Below, in pieces: positions 8,030 to 17,505 of a stretch of DNA of 64,000 nucleotides; positions within the stretch are counted from its first letter, which is position 1, and each line of letters starts with the position of its first letter. The DNA is from Stigmatella ashevillena (GTDB taxonomy: Bacteria > Myxococcota > Myxococcia > Myxococcales > Myxococcaceae). The translations under genes were made by a program, and so were the position numbers. The notes below the pieces were generated by a model. The model was not told the origin of the DNA. It saw nothing but the letters and a program-made list of their open reading frames with translations, and made no database searches. Where the stretch lies: positions 8,550,425-8,614,424 of the forward strand of contig NZ_JAQNDM010000002.1 of NCBI RefSeq assembly GCF_028368975.1. Direction: 5' to 3'.

Positions 8030-9196
8030 ATGAACATGGCTTCCATTCGTGACGACGAGCTGCCCAACGCCACGGGAATTCCTTCGGCTGCACGGCGCAC
8101 CGACATCTCCCCACCCCCCGCGCTGGAGGTCACCGAGGAGCTGCTCCACGCGTTGCCCAAGACGGATCTGCACTGCCACCTCGATGGCTCCATGAGGCTG
8201 AAGACCATCCTGGAGCTGGCCGAGCAGCAGAAGGTGAAGCTCCTCGCGGACACCGAGGACGGTCTGGCCCAGGCGATCCACATGGGGCAGGTGTGCAAGA
8301 GCCTCGATGAGTACCTCGTGGCCTTCGATGTCACCCTGTCCGTGCTGCAGACCGCCGAGGCGTTGTATCGCTCCGCCTACGAGCTGGCGGTGGACGCCTC
8401 CTCCGAGAACGTGCGCTACCTGGAGGTGCGCTACTCCCCCGCGCTGCACCTGCAGAAGGGGCTGAAGATGACCACGGTCATCGACTCGGTGCTCGAGGGG
8501 CTGCGCGCGGCCAAGCGCGAGACGGGCATCAAGTACGGCGTCATCGTCTGCGGCATCCGCCACATCAACCCGCAGACGTCCATGCGGCTGGCGGAGCTGA
8601 GCGTCGCCTACAAGAACCGGGGCGTCATCGGCTTCGACCTGGCCGGCGCCGAGGCGAGCTTCCCCGCCAAGGACCACAAGGACGCCTTCCAGCTCATCCT
8701 CAAGAACAACGTCAACTGCACCGCGCACGCCGGTGAGGCGTTCGGTCCCGAGTCCATCTCGCAGGCCATCCATTACCTGGGGGCTCACCGCATCGGCCAC
8801 GGCACGCGGCTGCGGGAGGACGGGGACCTGCTCAACTACGTGAACGACCACCGCATCCCGCTGGAGGTCTGTCCGACGTCCAACGTGCAGACCGGGGCGG
8901 TGACGAGCCTCGCCGCGCACCCGCTGAAGTTCTATTTCGACTACGGCCTCCGGGTGACCATCAACACCGACAACCGGCTCATCACCGATACCACCGTGAC
9001 GAAGGAACTGTGGGTCGCGCACAAGGAGCTGGGGCTGTCGCTGGAGGACCTCACCACCATCCTCGTCTCCGGCTTCAAGAGCGCCTTCCTGCCGTTCCGG
9101 GAGAAGCAGGACCTGCTGCGCAGCGTGAACCAGGAGATCGCCACCACCCTCGCCGCGTTCGAGACCCGGCCGAAGATGGTGAGACAGCCCGCCTGA
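8030..9196 (+). CDS. add: Adenosine deaminase
   Basis: A 388-residue protein from ATG 8030; ATG 8036 is equally possible and is better spaced from AAGGA at 8022-8026. It converts adenosine to inosine in purine salvage, using one zinc ion. Seen: the metal-binding KTDLHCHLDGS block, GVIGFDLAGAEASFP, NCTAHAGEAFGP with the catalytic-region His and Glu, HRIGHGTRL, LEVCPTSNVQTGAV, and NTDNRLITDT near the C-terminus. The metal-ligand Asp is present in NTDN; the second position is Asn, where animal enzymes have Asp, and I recall this as common in bacterial members. About 35 residues precede the first TIM-barrel strand. The downstream SDR gene starts 9 bases after its stop, so co-transcription is likely. 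Confidence 0.9.
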   Translation: MNMASIRDDELPNATGIPSAARRTDISPPPALEVTEELLHALPKTDLHCHLDGSMRLKTILELAEQQKVKLLADTEDGLAQAIHMGQVCKSLDEYLVAFDVTLSVLQTAEALYRSAYELAVDASSENVRYLEVRYSPALHLQKGLKMTTVIDSVLEGLRAAKRETGIKYGVIVCGIRHINPQTSMRLAELSVAYKNRGVIGFDLAGAEASFPAKDHKDAFQLILKNNVNCTAHAGEAFGPESISQAIHYLGAHRIGHGTRLREDGDLLNYVNDHRIPLEVCPTSNVQTGAVTSLAAHPLKFYFDYGLRVTINTDNRLITDTTVTKELWVAHKELGLSLEDLTTILVSGFKSAFLPFREKQDLLRSVNQEIATTLAAFETRPKMVRQPA

Positions 9197-9205
9197 GAGG
9201 CTCCC

Positions 9206-9985
9206 ATGGACCTCGAGCTTGCGGGGAAGGTGGTGCTCGTCACGGGAGGCTCGGAGGGGCTCGGCGCGGCCGTATGCGCCCGGCTCGTTCGCGAGGGGGC
9301 GCACGTGGCGCTCTGCGCCCGGAATGCGCAGCGGCTGGAAGCCACCGCCGCCGCCCTGCGCTCCCTGGGAGGACAGGTGTTCGCCCTGCCCACGGACGTG
9401 ACGCGCGCGGAAGAGTTGGAGCGCTTCGTCGAAGCGGCCCACGCGCGCTGGGGGCGGGTGGATGCGCTGGTGAACAACGCGGGCTCCTCGGCTGCGGGCC
9501 CCTTCAGCACGTTGAGCGATGCTCAGTGGGAGGAGGATCTCCAGCTCAAGCTGTTCGCCGCGGTGCGGGCAATCCGGCTGACCGTGCCGCACCTTCGCGC
9601 GGCCGGGGGCGGCGCCATCCTTAATGTGCTGTCCATCCGGGCGAAGGCCCCAGGCGCCCAGTCCATGCCTTCGTCGGTGACACGGGCTGCGGGCATGGCG
9701 CTCATGAAGGCCCTCTCCAAGGAGCTGGGGCCCGACCGGATCCGGGTGAATGCCTTGCTCGTGGGAATGATCGAGAGCAGCCAGTGGGCCCGCAGGGCCG
9801 AGGCGTCAGGCAAGCCCCCGGAAGAGCTGTATGCCCAGATGGGCCGTGATGCGGGGGTGCCGCTCGGGCGCATGGGACGGGCCGAGGAGTTCGCTGACGC
9901 GGCCGCCTTCCTCGTCTCGTCCCGGGCGTCGTACATCAGTGGGACGGCCATCAACGTGGATGGAGGGTTGTCCCCGGTGGTGTGA
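9206..9985 (+). CDS. SDR-family oxidoreductase with altered active site
   Basis: A 259-residue classical short-chain dehydrogenase/reductase. The nucleotide-binding TGGSEGLG loop (residues 13-20), NNAG near residue 90, and the C-terminal SGTAINVDGG block are all present. The catalytic Ser is kept at residue 143. At the normal YxxxK position the protein reads SSVTR, so Tyr becomes Ser156 and Lys becomes Arg160. It therefore belongs to an atypical SDR group with a changed proton relay, and its reaction cannot be assumed to be standard keto-reduction. It starts 9 bases after add and is probably in the same transcript. The substrate is unknown. Confidence 0.85.
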   Translation: MDLELAGKVVLVTGGSEGLGAAVCARLVREGAHVALCARNAQRLEATAAALRSLGGQVFALPTDVTRAEELERFVEAAHARWGRVDALVNNAGSSAAGPFSTLSDAQWEEDLQLKLFAAVRAIRLTVPHLRAAGGGAILNVLSIRAKAPGAQSMPSSVTRAAGMALMKALSKELGPDRIRVNALLVGMIESSQWARRAEASGKPPEELYAQMGRDAGVPLGRMGRAEEFADAAAFLVSSRASYISGTAINVDGGLSPVV

Positions 9986-9994
9986 ATCGGCGGC

Positions 9995-11191
9995 TCAACG
10001 TGCCGGGGAAGCCCGCGGCACGAGGAAGAGCAGCCGTCCCTTTTGCTTCATCATGCCGGCCGCCAGCTCCGCTTCAGGCCCTCGGCCCCAGAAGACATCC
10101 ACCCGTCCCGCCCCCCGGATGGCGCCGCCGGTGTCCTGGTTGAGGACGAACCGGGACAGGGGCTTCCACGCCACCTGTCCGTCCGCGGTGGCCACGGGCC
10201 GCTCGGTCTGGACGTAGGCGAGCGCGCCCCGGGGAAACAGCCGTGCATCCGTGGCGATGGACCGGCCCGGCGTCACCGGTCGGCCGAGGGAACCGACCGA
10301 GGTTCCCTCCAGGAAGCGGAAGAAGACGTAGGACTCATTGAAGTCCAGCACGCGGGTGCACTGGGCAGGGTTCAGGGAAAGCCACGTGCGCAGCGCCTGC
10401 ATCGACATGGCCTCGCGAGGAATGGCTCCTTCCTGGATGAGGAGCGAGCCAATGCTTCGGTAGGGCCGTCCGTTGGAGGCGGCATAGCCGACGCGTCGCT
10501 CCGTCCCGTCCGGCAGGCGCAGGATGCCGCTGCCCTGAACCTCCAGGAAGAAGAGCGCCACCGCATCCTTCGCCCAGGCCAGCTCCAGCTTCTGGCCCGC
10601 CAGCTTGCCGTCGCGGATCTCCGCCCGGCTCCAGTAGGGAACCACCCGCCGCCCGTCGAGCCGCCCGAAGACACGCTCCGCCTTGAAGCGCTCGGCGAAC
10701 GGCTCGAGGGGAATCTCCAGCAGATCTCCCGGGGGACCGTGGAGGGGGGTGGTGTACTCGCCGGTCTGGCTCAGGCTCGCTTCGATGAGGGGCTCGTAGT
10801 AGCCCGTGAAGAGCACCGTGCCGTCGTCTCCTCCCGCGGCCTCCATCCACTCGAAGTCTTCGAGCACGCGCCGGGTGAGCTCCGCCGGGGTCAGGCCGGT
10901 GGTGATGCGGGCACTGAGCCGCTCCAGGGCGCCTCGCATCTCGGTGGCGGTGACGGTGCGCTTTCCAAAGACGAAGCGCTGGTCCGCGGATTGTGCCTTG
11001 AGCCAGATCAGGCTCTGGGCAATCGCTGTCCGCAGGGTTTCGGCATCGCCATCGTCGCTCAGCTCCAGCGGATGCGAGACCTGAACGAGTGCTTCCTCGG
11101 GGCGGGTGATGGGAGGACGGGCCGCGCGTGGGCAGCCCGTGGCCAGCAGCAGCAGACACGTCGCCCACGAGAGGGCGGGAAGAAGGCGCAT
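9995..11191 (-). CDS. mltA: Membrane-bound lytic murein transglycosylase A
   Basis: A 398-residue lipoprotein (lipobox near LLLATGC, Cys about residue 20). Such enzymes cleave the MurNAc-GlcNAc bond of peptidoglycan from the outer membrane, leaving 1,6-anhydro ends. The MltA barrel is recognisable by VLFTGYYEPLIEASL, RVVPYWSRAEI, FFLEVQGSGILRLPDG, the GYAASNGRPYRSIG block, and the C-terminal 3D-type domain NQDTGGAIRGAGRVDVFWG. The Asp of RVDVFWG is in the place of the catalytic Asp of E. coli MltA. Length is close to the family norm. It is convergent with the SDR gene, with nine bases between the stops. Confidence 0.92.
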   Translation of the reverse strand: MRLLPALSWATCLLLLATGCPRAARPPITRPEEALVQVSHPLELSDDGDAETLRTAIAQSLIWLKAQSADQRFVFGKRTVTATEMRGALERLSARITTGLTPAELTRRVLEDFEWMEAAGGDDGTVLFTGYYEPLIEASLSQTGEYTTPLHGPPGDLLEIPLEPFAERFKAERVFGRLDGRRVVPYWSRAEIRDGKLAGQKLELAWAKDAVALFFLEVQGSGILRLPDGTERRVGYAASNGRPYRSIGSLLIQEGAIPREAMSMQALRTWLSLNPAQCTRVLDFNESYVFFRFLEGTSVGSLGRPVTPGRSIATDARLFPRGALAYVQTERPVATADGQVAWKPLSRFVLNQDTGGAIRGAGRVDVFWGRGPEAELAAGMMKQKGRLLFLVPRASPAR

Positions 11192-11200
11192 GCCCAGGGT

Positions 11201-12280
11201 CTATCGCGTACCGGCCATGGACGGCGCAAGCCCGGGAAACACCCGTCCGGCGCTCAGCCCGGCCCCGACGCCCAGCGCGAAGGCCAGCACGAGCAACAGA
11301 AAGGTCCCCAGCCCCGAGCGGGAGGGAGCCTTCCGGGGTTGGACTTGGGCAGGAGGGGCCTCCTGTTCATCCGGGATGAGCACCAGGACCTTGATGCCGC
11401 CGTAGAAGAGGGTGTCCACCAGCTCATTGAAGAACCGCTCGTACTCTTCGGCGCTGATGTCCATCGGTCGGCCGTAGCGGCTCTGGTGGCGCTTCACCAC
11501 CGCGGCGTGGTTGCGGAGCTGGGACTCCTTTTTCGACACATCCACCCAGCCACAGACGATCGCTGGGGCGGACTCCAGGTTCGAGACGAGGGAGATGGGC
11601 TGCCGGGCCAGGATGCCTCCCGCGGTGCTGGGGCCATCCGGCTCGTCGATTCGCAGCCGGTAGGAGGCCGGCCCATAGCTTCTCCGGGCGAACGCGGCCC
11701 GGACGAGATCCGCGATCACCGCGGCCTTGTTCGCGAACGCCGTGCGCAGCTTCTCCCCCGAAGGCGGTGGGCCCATGGAGGTGGCGCTCGCCGCGGTGAT
11801 GACCGAGGCCGGTTCGGAGGTCCCGCCCGGCGTGTAGTGGGGCTGGGTGATGACGGACAGCGGGCTGTGAAGGCCCCCGGAGGAGGGCCTGGGGGCCGGC
11901 TGGGCTGGGATTTCCAGCGGGGGGAGGGTGTACGGCCCGGTGGCCAGGGGGTCCGCCTCCTTCTGGGCGTCCCAGGGCAGGGCAGGGGCATCCAGCGCCC
12001 GGCGGGCACCTGTCTGTCGGCGGATGGGCCGGGTGGCGTCCTCGCTCGGCAGGGGAGCGATGGGGCCTCGCTTCTGGGGAGCCGGGGGGGTGGCGTCCTC
12101 TTCCGGCTCCTCCCAGTCGGGCTGGGGGGGCGCGTTGTTGGCGATGAGCCGGGTGGAATCGTCCGGGGCATTCCAGGAAGACTCTTCCTGAACGGGCTGC
12201 TCCTCCTCTTCCAGGGGCCGGACACGCGTCTCTTGGTTGGACACCACAGGGGGCCGCGGCTCTCGGTGTTTGCTCGCCAT
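11201..12280 (-). CDS. Hypothetical C-tail-anchored protein with disordered N-terminus
   Basis: A 359-residue protein I do not recognise. The first 170 residues are Pro/Glu/Arg-rich and look disordered. A compact region follows (about 175-300, containing GWVDVSKKESQLRNHAAV and DISAEEYERFFNELVDTLFY). One hydrophobic helix near the C-terminus (LGTFLLLVLAFALGVGAGL) suggests a tail anchor with the bulk of the protein in the cytoplasm. It lies nine bases upstream of mltA on the same strand and about 50 bases downstream of the histidine kinase stop, so it may be read with either. No catalytic motif is apparent. Confidence 0.6.
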   Translation of the reverse strand: MASKHREPRPPVVSNQETRVRPLEEEEQPVQEESSWNAPDDSTRLIANNAPPQPDWEEPEEDATPPAPQKRGPIAPLPSEDATRPIRRQTGARRALDAPALPWDAQKEADPLATGPYTLPPLEIPAQPAPRPSSGGLHSPLSVITQPHYTPGGTSEPASVITAASATSMGPPPSGEKLRTAFANKAAVIADLVRAAFARRSYGPASYRLRIDEPDGPSTAGGILARQPISLVSNLESAPAIVCGWVDVSKKESQLRNHAAVVKRHQSRYGRPMDISAEEYERFFNELVDTLFYGGIKVLVLIPDEQEAPPAQVQPRKAPSRSGLGTFLLLVLAFALGVGAGLSAGRVFPGLAPSMAGTR

Positions 12281-12327
12281 GTTCCTCCCCTTTCGTCACG
12301 GGTCGCAGCGCGACCCTTCTATCCTTT

Positions 12328-14793
12328 TCACGGAGTGTCCTGGGAGTCGATAGGCAAGGACACGGAGAAGCGGGTTCCCTGCCCGAGACCGGCACTCGTG
12401 GCCTGAATTGTGCCCCCGTGACGCTCGACGATTTCCCGGCAGATGGCCAGGCCGAGCCCCAAGCCTCCGGCGTAGTGCTGGGCTGCGTTCCGGGCCCGGT
12501 AGTAAGGGGTAAACAGGCTCGACAGGCTCTCGGCGGGCACGCCGATCCCCCGGTCCTCCACGTCGATGTGGACCCGGGATGCCTCGGCGCCGATGCGGAC
12601 TTGGATGGGCGTGTCCGGGGGAGAGTAGCGCGCTGCGTTTTCGATCAGGTTGGTCAACAGCTGGTCGAGGCGTTGCTCGTCCCAGACGCCGACCAGTCGG
12701 CTTTCGGGCAGTTCGAGCTGGATGGGCGCGCTCCGCTCGCGGCTGGAGTGCTGGATGCGGTCAGCCACCTCGCGCGCCAATGCCGTCAAATCCATGGAAG
12801 CGCGCTTCATGGACAGGCGCCCTCCTTGGAGGCGCGCCACATCCAGCATGTCCGAGACGAGCCGGGTGATGCGGTCCACCTGCCGCCGCAACCTCTCGAG
12901 TGTGGCGCGCTGCCGCTCCAGGGGGAGCACCTGGTTCTCGCTGGCTTGCCGCAGCAGCAGTTCGAGGGTTGCCTTGAGGGGCGTCAGCGGGGTGCGAAGC
13001 TCATGGCTGGCCATCGACAGGAACTGATCCCGGATGGTGATGGCCTCGCGCAGCTCCTTCTGCGTCTGTTCGATCCGGGCTGCCATCTCGTTGAAGCTCG
13101 CCGTGAGCTGTGCGACCTCATCATCTCCCTGGGTGGGGATGGGCTTCTCGAGCGACAGCGTCTTGAGCGCGGCGAAGCCATCCCGGAGAGCCTCCAAGCG
13201 CTGGGCCACGTCGCGGCCGACCCATTGGGACAGCAGGAGCGAAATGGCCCCTGCCAGCAGTGCCACCGCCACGACGATGGCGCTCAGCCGTGTCACGGGC
13301 GCGAAGGCTTGGCGCAGGTGAGAAACCACCACGACCACCCAGGGGGTGTCCGGCACCTGGGCGTGGGCGATGAGGAGCCGCTGTCCGGAGGCGTCGAACG
13401 TCTCCAGGATGCCTTCGGACATCGAGAGCGCGTCCTCTTTCACGAAGGAGAGAATGGGGGCCCGCGTGAGCACTCCGCCCCGCTCTGTTTCCCTCAGCAG
13501 GCGTCCGTCTCGTCTGTCGAAGATTTCGACATGGTAGCTCCGCGAGGCGAGCGTCGACTGATGTCCCAGCCGCAGCAGGGAGACCCCTCCCACAAAGACA
13601 CTCGGGTTCGGACTTCCAGGAGGGACTTGGGAGGAGAACACCACGACGGGAAATCCCGAAGCGTTGCGGAAGGGCTGGGACAGGTACACCTGGCTCGAGG
13701 CCTTGGCTCCCTGGAAGTAGTCCCGGTGCGAGAAGTTGCCCTGCACGGGTCCGGTCCTGGGGGACGACTGCACCACGTCCCCCTGGCCATCCAGCATCCA
13801 GACCTCGTCGAACTGTCCAGAGGACTGTTCGAGAAGCTCGAAGCGCTTGCGCAGGGCGGCCTGCTCCCGCGCTCGTGCCCACTCCTGCAGCGAGGGATCC
13901 TGAACCTGGAGGGACACCAGGGCGCGGGCGATGGACGCGCTCTGCTCCAGCCAGGCCGCCTCGGCCAGGACCGCCTGTTGCGCCTTGCCTCGCAGTTCGC
14001 GCTCGATGGCCTTCTGCGCGAGGACCGAGGCCAGCGCCCCCACGGCGATGATGGGCAGGACCGAGGCGAACGCCATGCCGCGGAACAACCGCCAGCGGAC
14101 CCCGGAGGGCTGGGGCAGCCGCTTCAGGAACGCGAGCAGCAGGCAGGCCAGGGACACGACCGTGTAGAGCTCCATTCCCGTCCAGGAACTCGCGGCGGCC
14201 AGGATGACGGCCAGGGTGGCGAACAGGACGCAGAGCACGCCCACGGCGAGCCGGTCCAGGGCCTGTTGGCGGCGCACCCGGCCCACGGCGAGCAGGACGC
14301 CAGAGCCCAGGAACAGCAGGGCCACGGGGAGCGCCACGGGCTTGAGCCCCGCGCTGAGGGTGGGGCTGGCTTGGGGGGGGCCGAACAACATGAGCACGCC
14401 AAACGACAGGGCCACCGCGGTCAGAAAACCGGGCAGCAGGGAGCGATCCCGCCAGCGGGGAAGCGACTCCAGGATGAGGCAGGCCGCCATCAACGGATAG
14501 AGGATGCCCCCCGTCAGCCCGCGGAAGATGACGGAGGAGGTCCACCAGTAGATCGTCAGCGGCGCCAGGAACAGGGCTCGCCCGAGCCAGCCAAACCAGG
14601 CAGGCCAGTCGCTGTACAGCATGGCGGCGATCATCATCGCCGAGCCCACCAGGAACGCGGAGCCGAGCAACCGGATAGAGGGGTAGATGGGCTGGAAGAC
14701 CCGCGCGCCAAACTCGTACGGCACGTACACCATCGTGATACCGACGAGCAGCCCGAACGCGGCCGCGACTTGATCGACACGGACTCGAATCAA
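12328..14793 (-). CDS. Membrane sensor histidine kinase with Cache sensor and HAMP
   Basis: An 821-residue kinase when read from TTG 14793, which has GGGGAAG 7 bases upstream; the frame stays open to a TTG at 14850 but that start lacks support. Order: about seven hydrophobic helices (residues 5-230), a further helix, an extracytoplasmic dCache-like segment (DEVWMLDGQGDVVQSSP, then NFSHRDYFQGAK), another helix (VAVALLAGAISLLLSQWVG), HAMP, HisKA with the phospho-accepting His in MASHELRTPL, and HATPase_c with LLTNLIENAARYS, DRGIGVP and AGGLGLGLAI. It probably senses a small external ligand and phosphorylates a response regulator, none of which is adjacent. The large multi-helix N-terminal module ahead of the Cache domain is unusual. 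Confidence 0.85.
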   Translation of the reverse strand: MIRVRVDQVAAAFGLLVGITMVYVPYEFGARVFQPIYPSIRLLGSAFLVGSAMMIAAMLYSDWPAWFGWLGRALFLAPLTIYWWTSSVIFRGLTGGILYPLMAACLILESLPRWRDRSLLPGFLTAVALSFGVLMLFGPPQASPTLSAGLKPVALPVALLFLGSGVLLAVGRVRRQQALDRLAVGVLCVLFATLAVILAAASSWTGMELYTVVSLACLLLAFLKRLPQPSGVRWRLFRGMAFASVLPIIAVGALASVLAQKAIERELRGKAQQAVLAEAAWLEQSASIARALVSLQVQDPSLQEWARAREQAALRKRFELLEQSSGQFDEVWMLDGQGDVVQSSPRTGPVQGNFSHRDYFQGAKASSQVYLSQPFRNASGFPVVVFSSQVPPGSPNPSVFVGGVSLLRLGHQSTLASRSYHVEIFDRRDGRLLRETERGGVLTRAPILSFVKEDALSMSEGILETFDASGQRLLIAHAQVPDTPWVVVVVSHLRQAFAPVTRLSAIVVAVALLAGAISLLLSQWVGRDVAQRLEALRDGFAALKTLSLEKPIPTQGDDEVAQLTASFNEMAARIEQTQKELREAITIRDQFLSMASHELRTPLTPLKATLELLLRQASENQVLPLERQRATLERLRRQVDRITRLVSDMLDVARLQGGRLSMKRASMDLTALAREVADRIQHSSRERSAPIQLELPESRLVGVWDEQRLDQLLTNLIENAARYSPPDTPIQVRIGAEASRVHIDVEDRGIGVPAESLSSLFTPYYRARNAAQHYAGGLGLGLAICREIVERHGGTIQATSAGLGQGTRFSVSLPIDSQDTP

Positions 14794-15046
14794 TGAAGAG
14801 CTTCCCGGGGCCGGTAGTCCATGGGGCGGCGAGGCGAAACAGAATGACAAGCCAGGGCGGGAGAGTCCAACGAGAAGCGCCCGCGGGCCTGATTCGCGGT
14901 GAATGCGGAGAGGGCGCGCGGCGCGTCCCCGGACGGGGCGGGGCTGTGATAATTCCTGGCGCCCAGCGCACCCCGCGGGTGGAATCGCGCCGGGACGGGC
15001 CCTGCGCCCAGAACGAAGCTCACGCCAATCATTTCAGGGAGGGAAG

Positions 15047-15493
15047 ATGGAATACACGTCTGGAACGCCAGGGCCGCCGAGCGGGGATGCCCGGGAGAAG
15101 GTGAACCTGCCCGCGATCCTGCTGATGGTCACCGGAGGCATCGGGATCGCCTTTGCCTTGCTGGGGGCCGTGCAGTCCCTCACGGGGGGCAGCGCCGCGC
15201 AGATGGATCAGCTCCTGAGCGACCCGAACATTCCCGAGGGGCTCAAGACGTTCGCCGCGGCTTCGAGCAAGGGCGGCATCTTCGTCAACCTGCTCAGCCT
15301 GGCCCTCAACGGCCTGGTCTTCTTTGGCGCCTTGAAGATGAAGAACCTGGAGAGCTACGGGCTGGCGATGGCGGCTTCCATCATCGCCCTCATCCCGTGC
15401 TTCGGGTGTTACTGCATCGGCATCCCAGTGGGCATCTGGTCGCTCATCACGCTCAACAAACCCGAGGTGAAGGGCGCCTTCCGGCCCAGCTAG
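15047..15493 (+). CDS. Small multi-pass membrane protein, unknown function
   Basis: A 148-residue protein starting at ATG 15047 behind a clear CAGGGAGGGA ribosome-binding site. It has a short polar N-terminus and three hydrophobic stretches (AILLMVTGGIGIAFALLGAV, GGIFVNLLSLALNGLVFFG and a long C-terminal one including IIALIPCFGCYCIGIPVGIW that may cross twice). The last ends with the WSLITLNKPEVK pattern that recurs in small myxobacterial membrane proteins of unknown role. It is divergent from the histidine kinase, with a 250-base intergenic region in which I see no clear promoter match. Confidence 0.7.
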   Translation: MEYTSGTPGPPSGDAREKVNLPAILLMVTGGIGIAFALLGAVQSLTGGSAAQMDQLLSDPNIPEGLKTFAAASSKGGIFVNLLSLALNGLVFFGALKMKNLESYGLAMAASIIALIPCFGCYCIGIPVGIWSLITLNKPEVKGAFRPS

Positions 15494-15504
15494 CCCCGCG
15501 CGCC

Positions 15505-16047
15505 TCAGGGCTCGGGCAGGGGGGCACGTCCCTGTCCCGGGCCTTCGCCAGCCGCTGAGCGGAGCACCAGGGGCTGGCGTTTCTGCATCCGCGTGCAGAC
15601 CAGGTGCACCTCCGAGGTGAGGATGCGCCGGGCCGCGTGCAGGGGGACGTAGCCCCGCGCACGGTAGAAGGGCTCCGCGTTGAGGCTGGCATCCAGGGTC
15701 ATCGCCCGGACATTCGCGCGCCACGCCAGCGTCTCCAGCGCGGACAGCAGCGCGGAGCCTACGCCCAGGCCCACCGTGTCCGGCGAGACGTAGAGCGCTT
15801 CCAGCTCTCCCCGGACCGGATCGAGCTGTCCGAAGCCCACCAACTGGTCCTCTTGCTCGGCCACCAGCACCGTCCGGGGGGGATCCGCTGGCAGATAGGC
15901 CTCTGGCCGCAGGAGCTCCACCCAGGTTCTCAATTCATGAGAGGAATAGGCCCCCTGGCAGAGCGAGGTGATGGAGCGGGTGTGGAGCCGCCAGAGCGCA
16001 TGCTGGTCGCCCGCGGACGCCGCGCGCAGGTTCAGGCGTGAGGCCAT
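15505..16047 (-). CDS. GNAT-family N-acetyltransferase
   Basis: A 180-residue acyltransferase of the Gcn5-related (GNAT) fold. It shows the opening LRAASAGDQHALWRLH, strand 4 VLVAEQEDQLVGFGQLD, and motif A VSPDTVGLGVGSALLSALE with the acetyl-CoA pyrophosphate loop (VGLGVGS). These are followed by LDASLNAEPFYRARGYV, the usual motif B. The acceptor molecule cannot be predicted. The last 25 residues are a low-complexity Gly/Pro tail. It is convergent with the small membrane protein gene and lies seven bases downstream of glgC on the same strand. Confidence 0.85.
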   Translation of the reverse strand: MASRLNLRAASAGDQHALWRLHTRSITSLCQGAYSSHELRTWVELLRPEAYLPADPPRTVLVAEQEDQLVGFGQLDPVRGELEALYVSPDTVGLGVGSALLSALETLAWRANVRAMTLDASLNAEPFYRARGYVPLHAARRILTSEVHLVCTRMQKRQPLVLRSAAGEGPGQGRAPLPEP

Positions 16048-16054
16048 GAGGAGC

Positions 16055-17284
16055 TCATGTCACCTTCATGCCCTTGGGGATGACCACCACGCCGCCCGAG
16101 GTGACATGGAAGCGGCGGCGATCCTCCTCCAGGTCATACCCGATGGTCATTCCGGGAGGGATTTCCACGTTCTTGTCGATGATGGCGCGGCGGATCCGGC
16201 ACCGCCTGCCAATGGTGACGTTCTCGAAGAGGATGCAGTCTTCGACCTCCGAGTAGGAGTTGACGCGCACCTTGGGAGAGAGCACCGAGCGCTTCACCCC
16301 GCTGCCCGAGATGATGCAGCCCTCGGACACCAGGGAGTCCATGGCCCGTCCCACGCGGTGGTTGGGCTCGTCGGCGAAGACGAACTTGGCCGGCGGGAGG
16401 TTGTTTGGCTGGGTGTAGATGGGCCACCGGTCATTGTAGAGGTTGAAGATGGGGTTCACCTCCACCAGGTCCATGTTGGACTGGTAGTACACGTCGATGT
16501 TCCCCACATCGCGCCAGTAGCCGCGCTCCTTCTCCTCCTGGCCCGCGACCCGGTTCTGGGCGAAGTCGTACACGTAGACGGGGGCGTGCTTGTACAGCTC
16601 GCTGATGATGGACTTGCCGAAGTCGTGCGCGCTCGTCTCGTCCGCCGCGTCGCGAACCACCTCCTGCACCAGCACGTTGGTGGAGAAGAGGTAGTTGCCC
16701 ATGGAGGCCAGGCACATCTTCGGGTTGCCCGGCATGGGGGGCGGGTCCTTGGGCTTCTCGAGGAACTGGCGCATCTGCCCGTCGGGCCCCACGTCGATGA
16801 TGCCGAACTCCCGGCCCTGCTCGATGGGCACCGGGATGGCCGCCACCGTGCACGCGGCCTTCTTGGTGATGTGGAAGTCCAACATCTCCCGCGCGTCCAT
16901 CCGGTACACGTGGTCCGCGCCGAAGACGAAGATGTAGTCCGGCTCTTCGTCCGTGATGATGTTGAGGTTCTGGTAGATGGCGTCCGCGCTGCCCTTGTAC
17001 CAGTCGAGCCCGGTGCGCATCTGCGCCGGGACGGCCTCCACGTAGTGGCCGAGGAAGGCTGTCATCCGCCACGTGCGTGACAGGTGGTTGTTCAGCGAGT
17101 CGCTCTTGTACTGCGTGAGGACTTTCATCCGGTACACGCCGGAGTTCGCGAAATTGGAGAGAACGAAGTCGATGATGCGATACCGGCCTCCGAACGGTAC
17201 CGCCGGCTTCGCGCGCTCGCGCGTGAGCGGCTCGAGCCGGGTTCCCGCACCACCTGCCAGAATCATCGCCAACAGCTTTGCCAT
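16055..17284 (-). CDS. glgC: Glucose-1-phosphate adenylyltransferase (ADP-glucose pyrophosphorylase)
   Basis: A 409-residue enzyme of normal length that makes ADP-glucose from glucose-1-phosphate and ATP, the committed step of bacterial glycogen synthesis. Seen: the nucleotidyl-transferase signature [48 protein letters not shown] with the metal-binding Asp, the glucose-1-phosphate region GREFGIIDV and [17 protein letters not shown], and a C-terminal left-handed beta-helix ([31 protein letters not shown]). It pairs functionally with the glycogen debranching enzyme and maltooligosyltrehalose synthase encoded 12-16 kb away. Confidence 0.95.
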   Translation of the reverse strand: MAKLLAMILAGGAGTRLEPLTRERAKPAVPFGGRYRIIDFVLSNFANSGVYRMKVLTQYKSDSLNNHLSRTWRMTAFLGHYVEAVPAQMRTGLDWYKGSADAIYQNLNIITDEEPDYIFVFGADHVYRMDAREMLDFHITKKAACTVAAIPVPIEQGREFGIIDVGPDGQMRQFLEKPKDPPPMPGNPKMCLASMGNYLFSTNVLVQEVVRDAADETSAHDFGKSIISELYKHAPVYVYDFAQNRVAGQEEKERGYWRDVGNIDVYYQSNMDLVEVNPIFNLYNDRWPIYTQPNNLPPAKFVFADEPNHRVGRAMDSLVSEGCIISGSGVKRSVLSPKVRVNSYSEVEDCILFENVTIGRRCRIRRAIIDKNVEIPPGMTIGYDLEEDRRRFHVTSGGVVVIPKGMKVT

Positions 17285-17505
17285 AGGCGCGGCACGTTAG
17301 CCGCGTGCGCTCGTCCGACAAGGCCGCTTGCGTCAGGCCCGCGCCGTTCGTTGAGTGCACAACCGCCTGGGGCAGGCCGCGAGCGCCCCCGCAGGGGGCC
17401 ATGGGCCGGAAAACGGGAGGGCAACCCCCCCGCCTACTCGATGGGTGTGGCGGAGTGTTACCTACATGGCTTCCGCTCCCCGAAGCGTGCTAATTCTGGT
17501 TCTCG

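Noticed and set aside
12418-14796. A 792-codon plus-strand frame opposite the histidine kinase
   Set aside because: Gly/Gln/His-rich antisense shadow of a well-defined kinase, without domains or a ribosome-binding site.
17285-17505. A sigma-54 site in the glgC/diguanylate cyclase intergenic region
   Set aside because: TGGCGGAGTGTTAC has one base too few between the elements and lacks the -12 GC.
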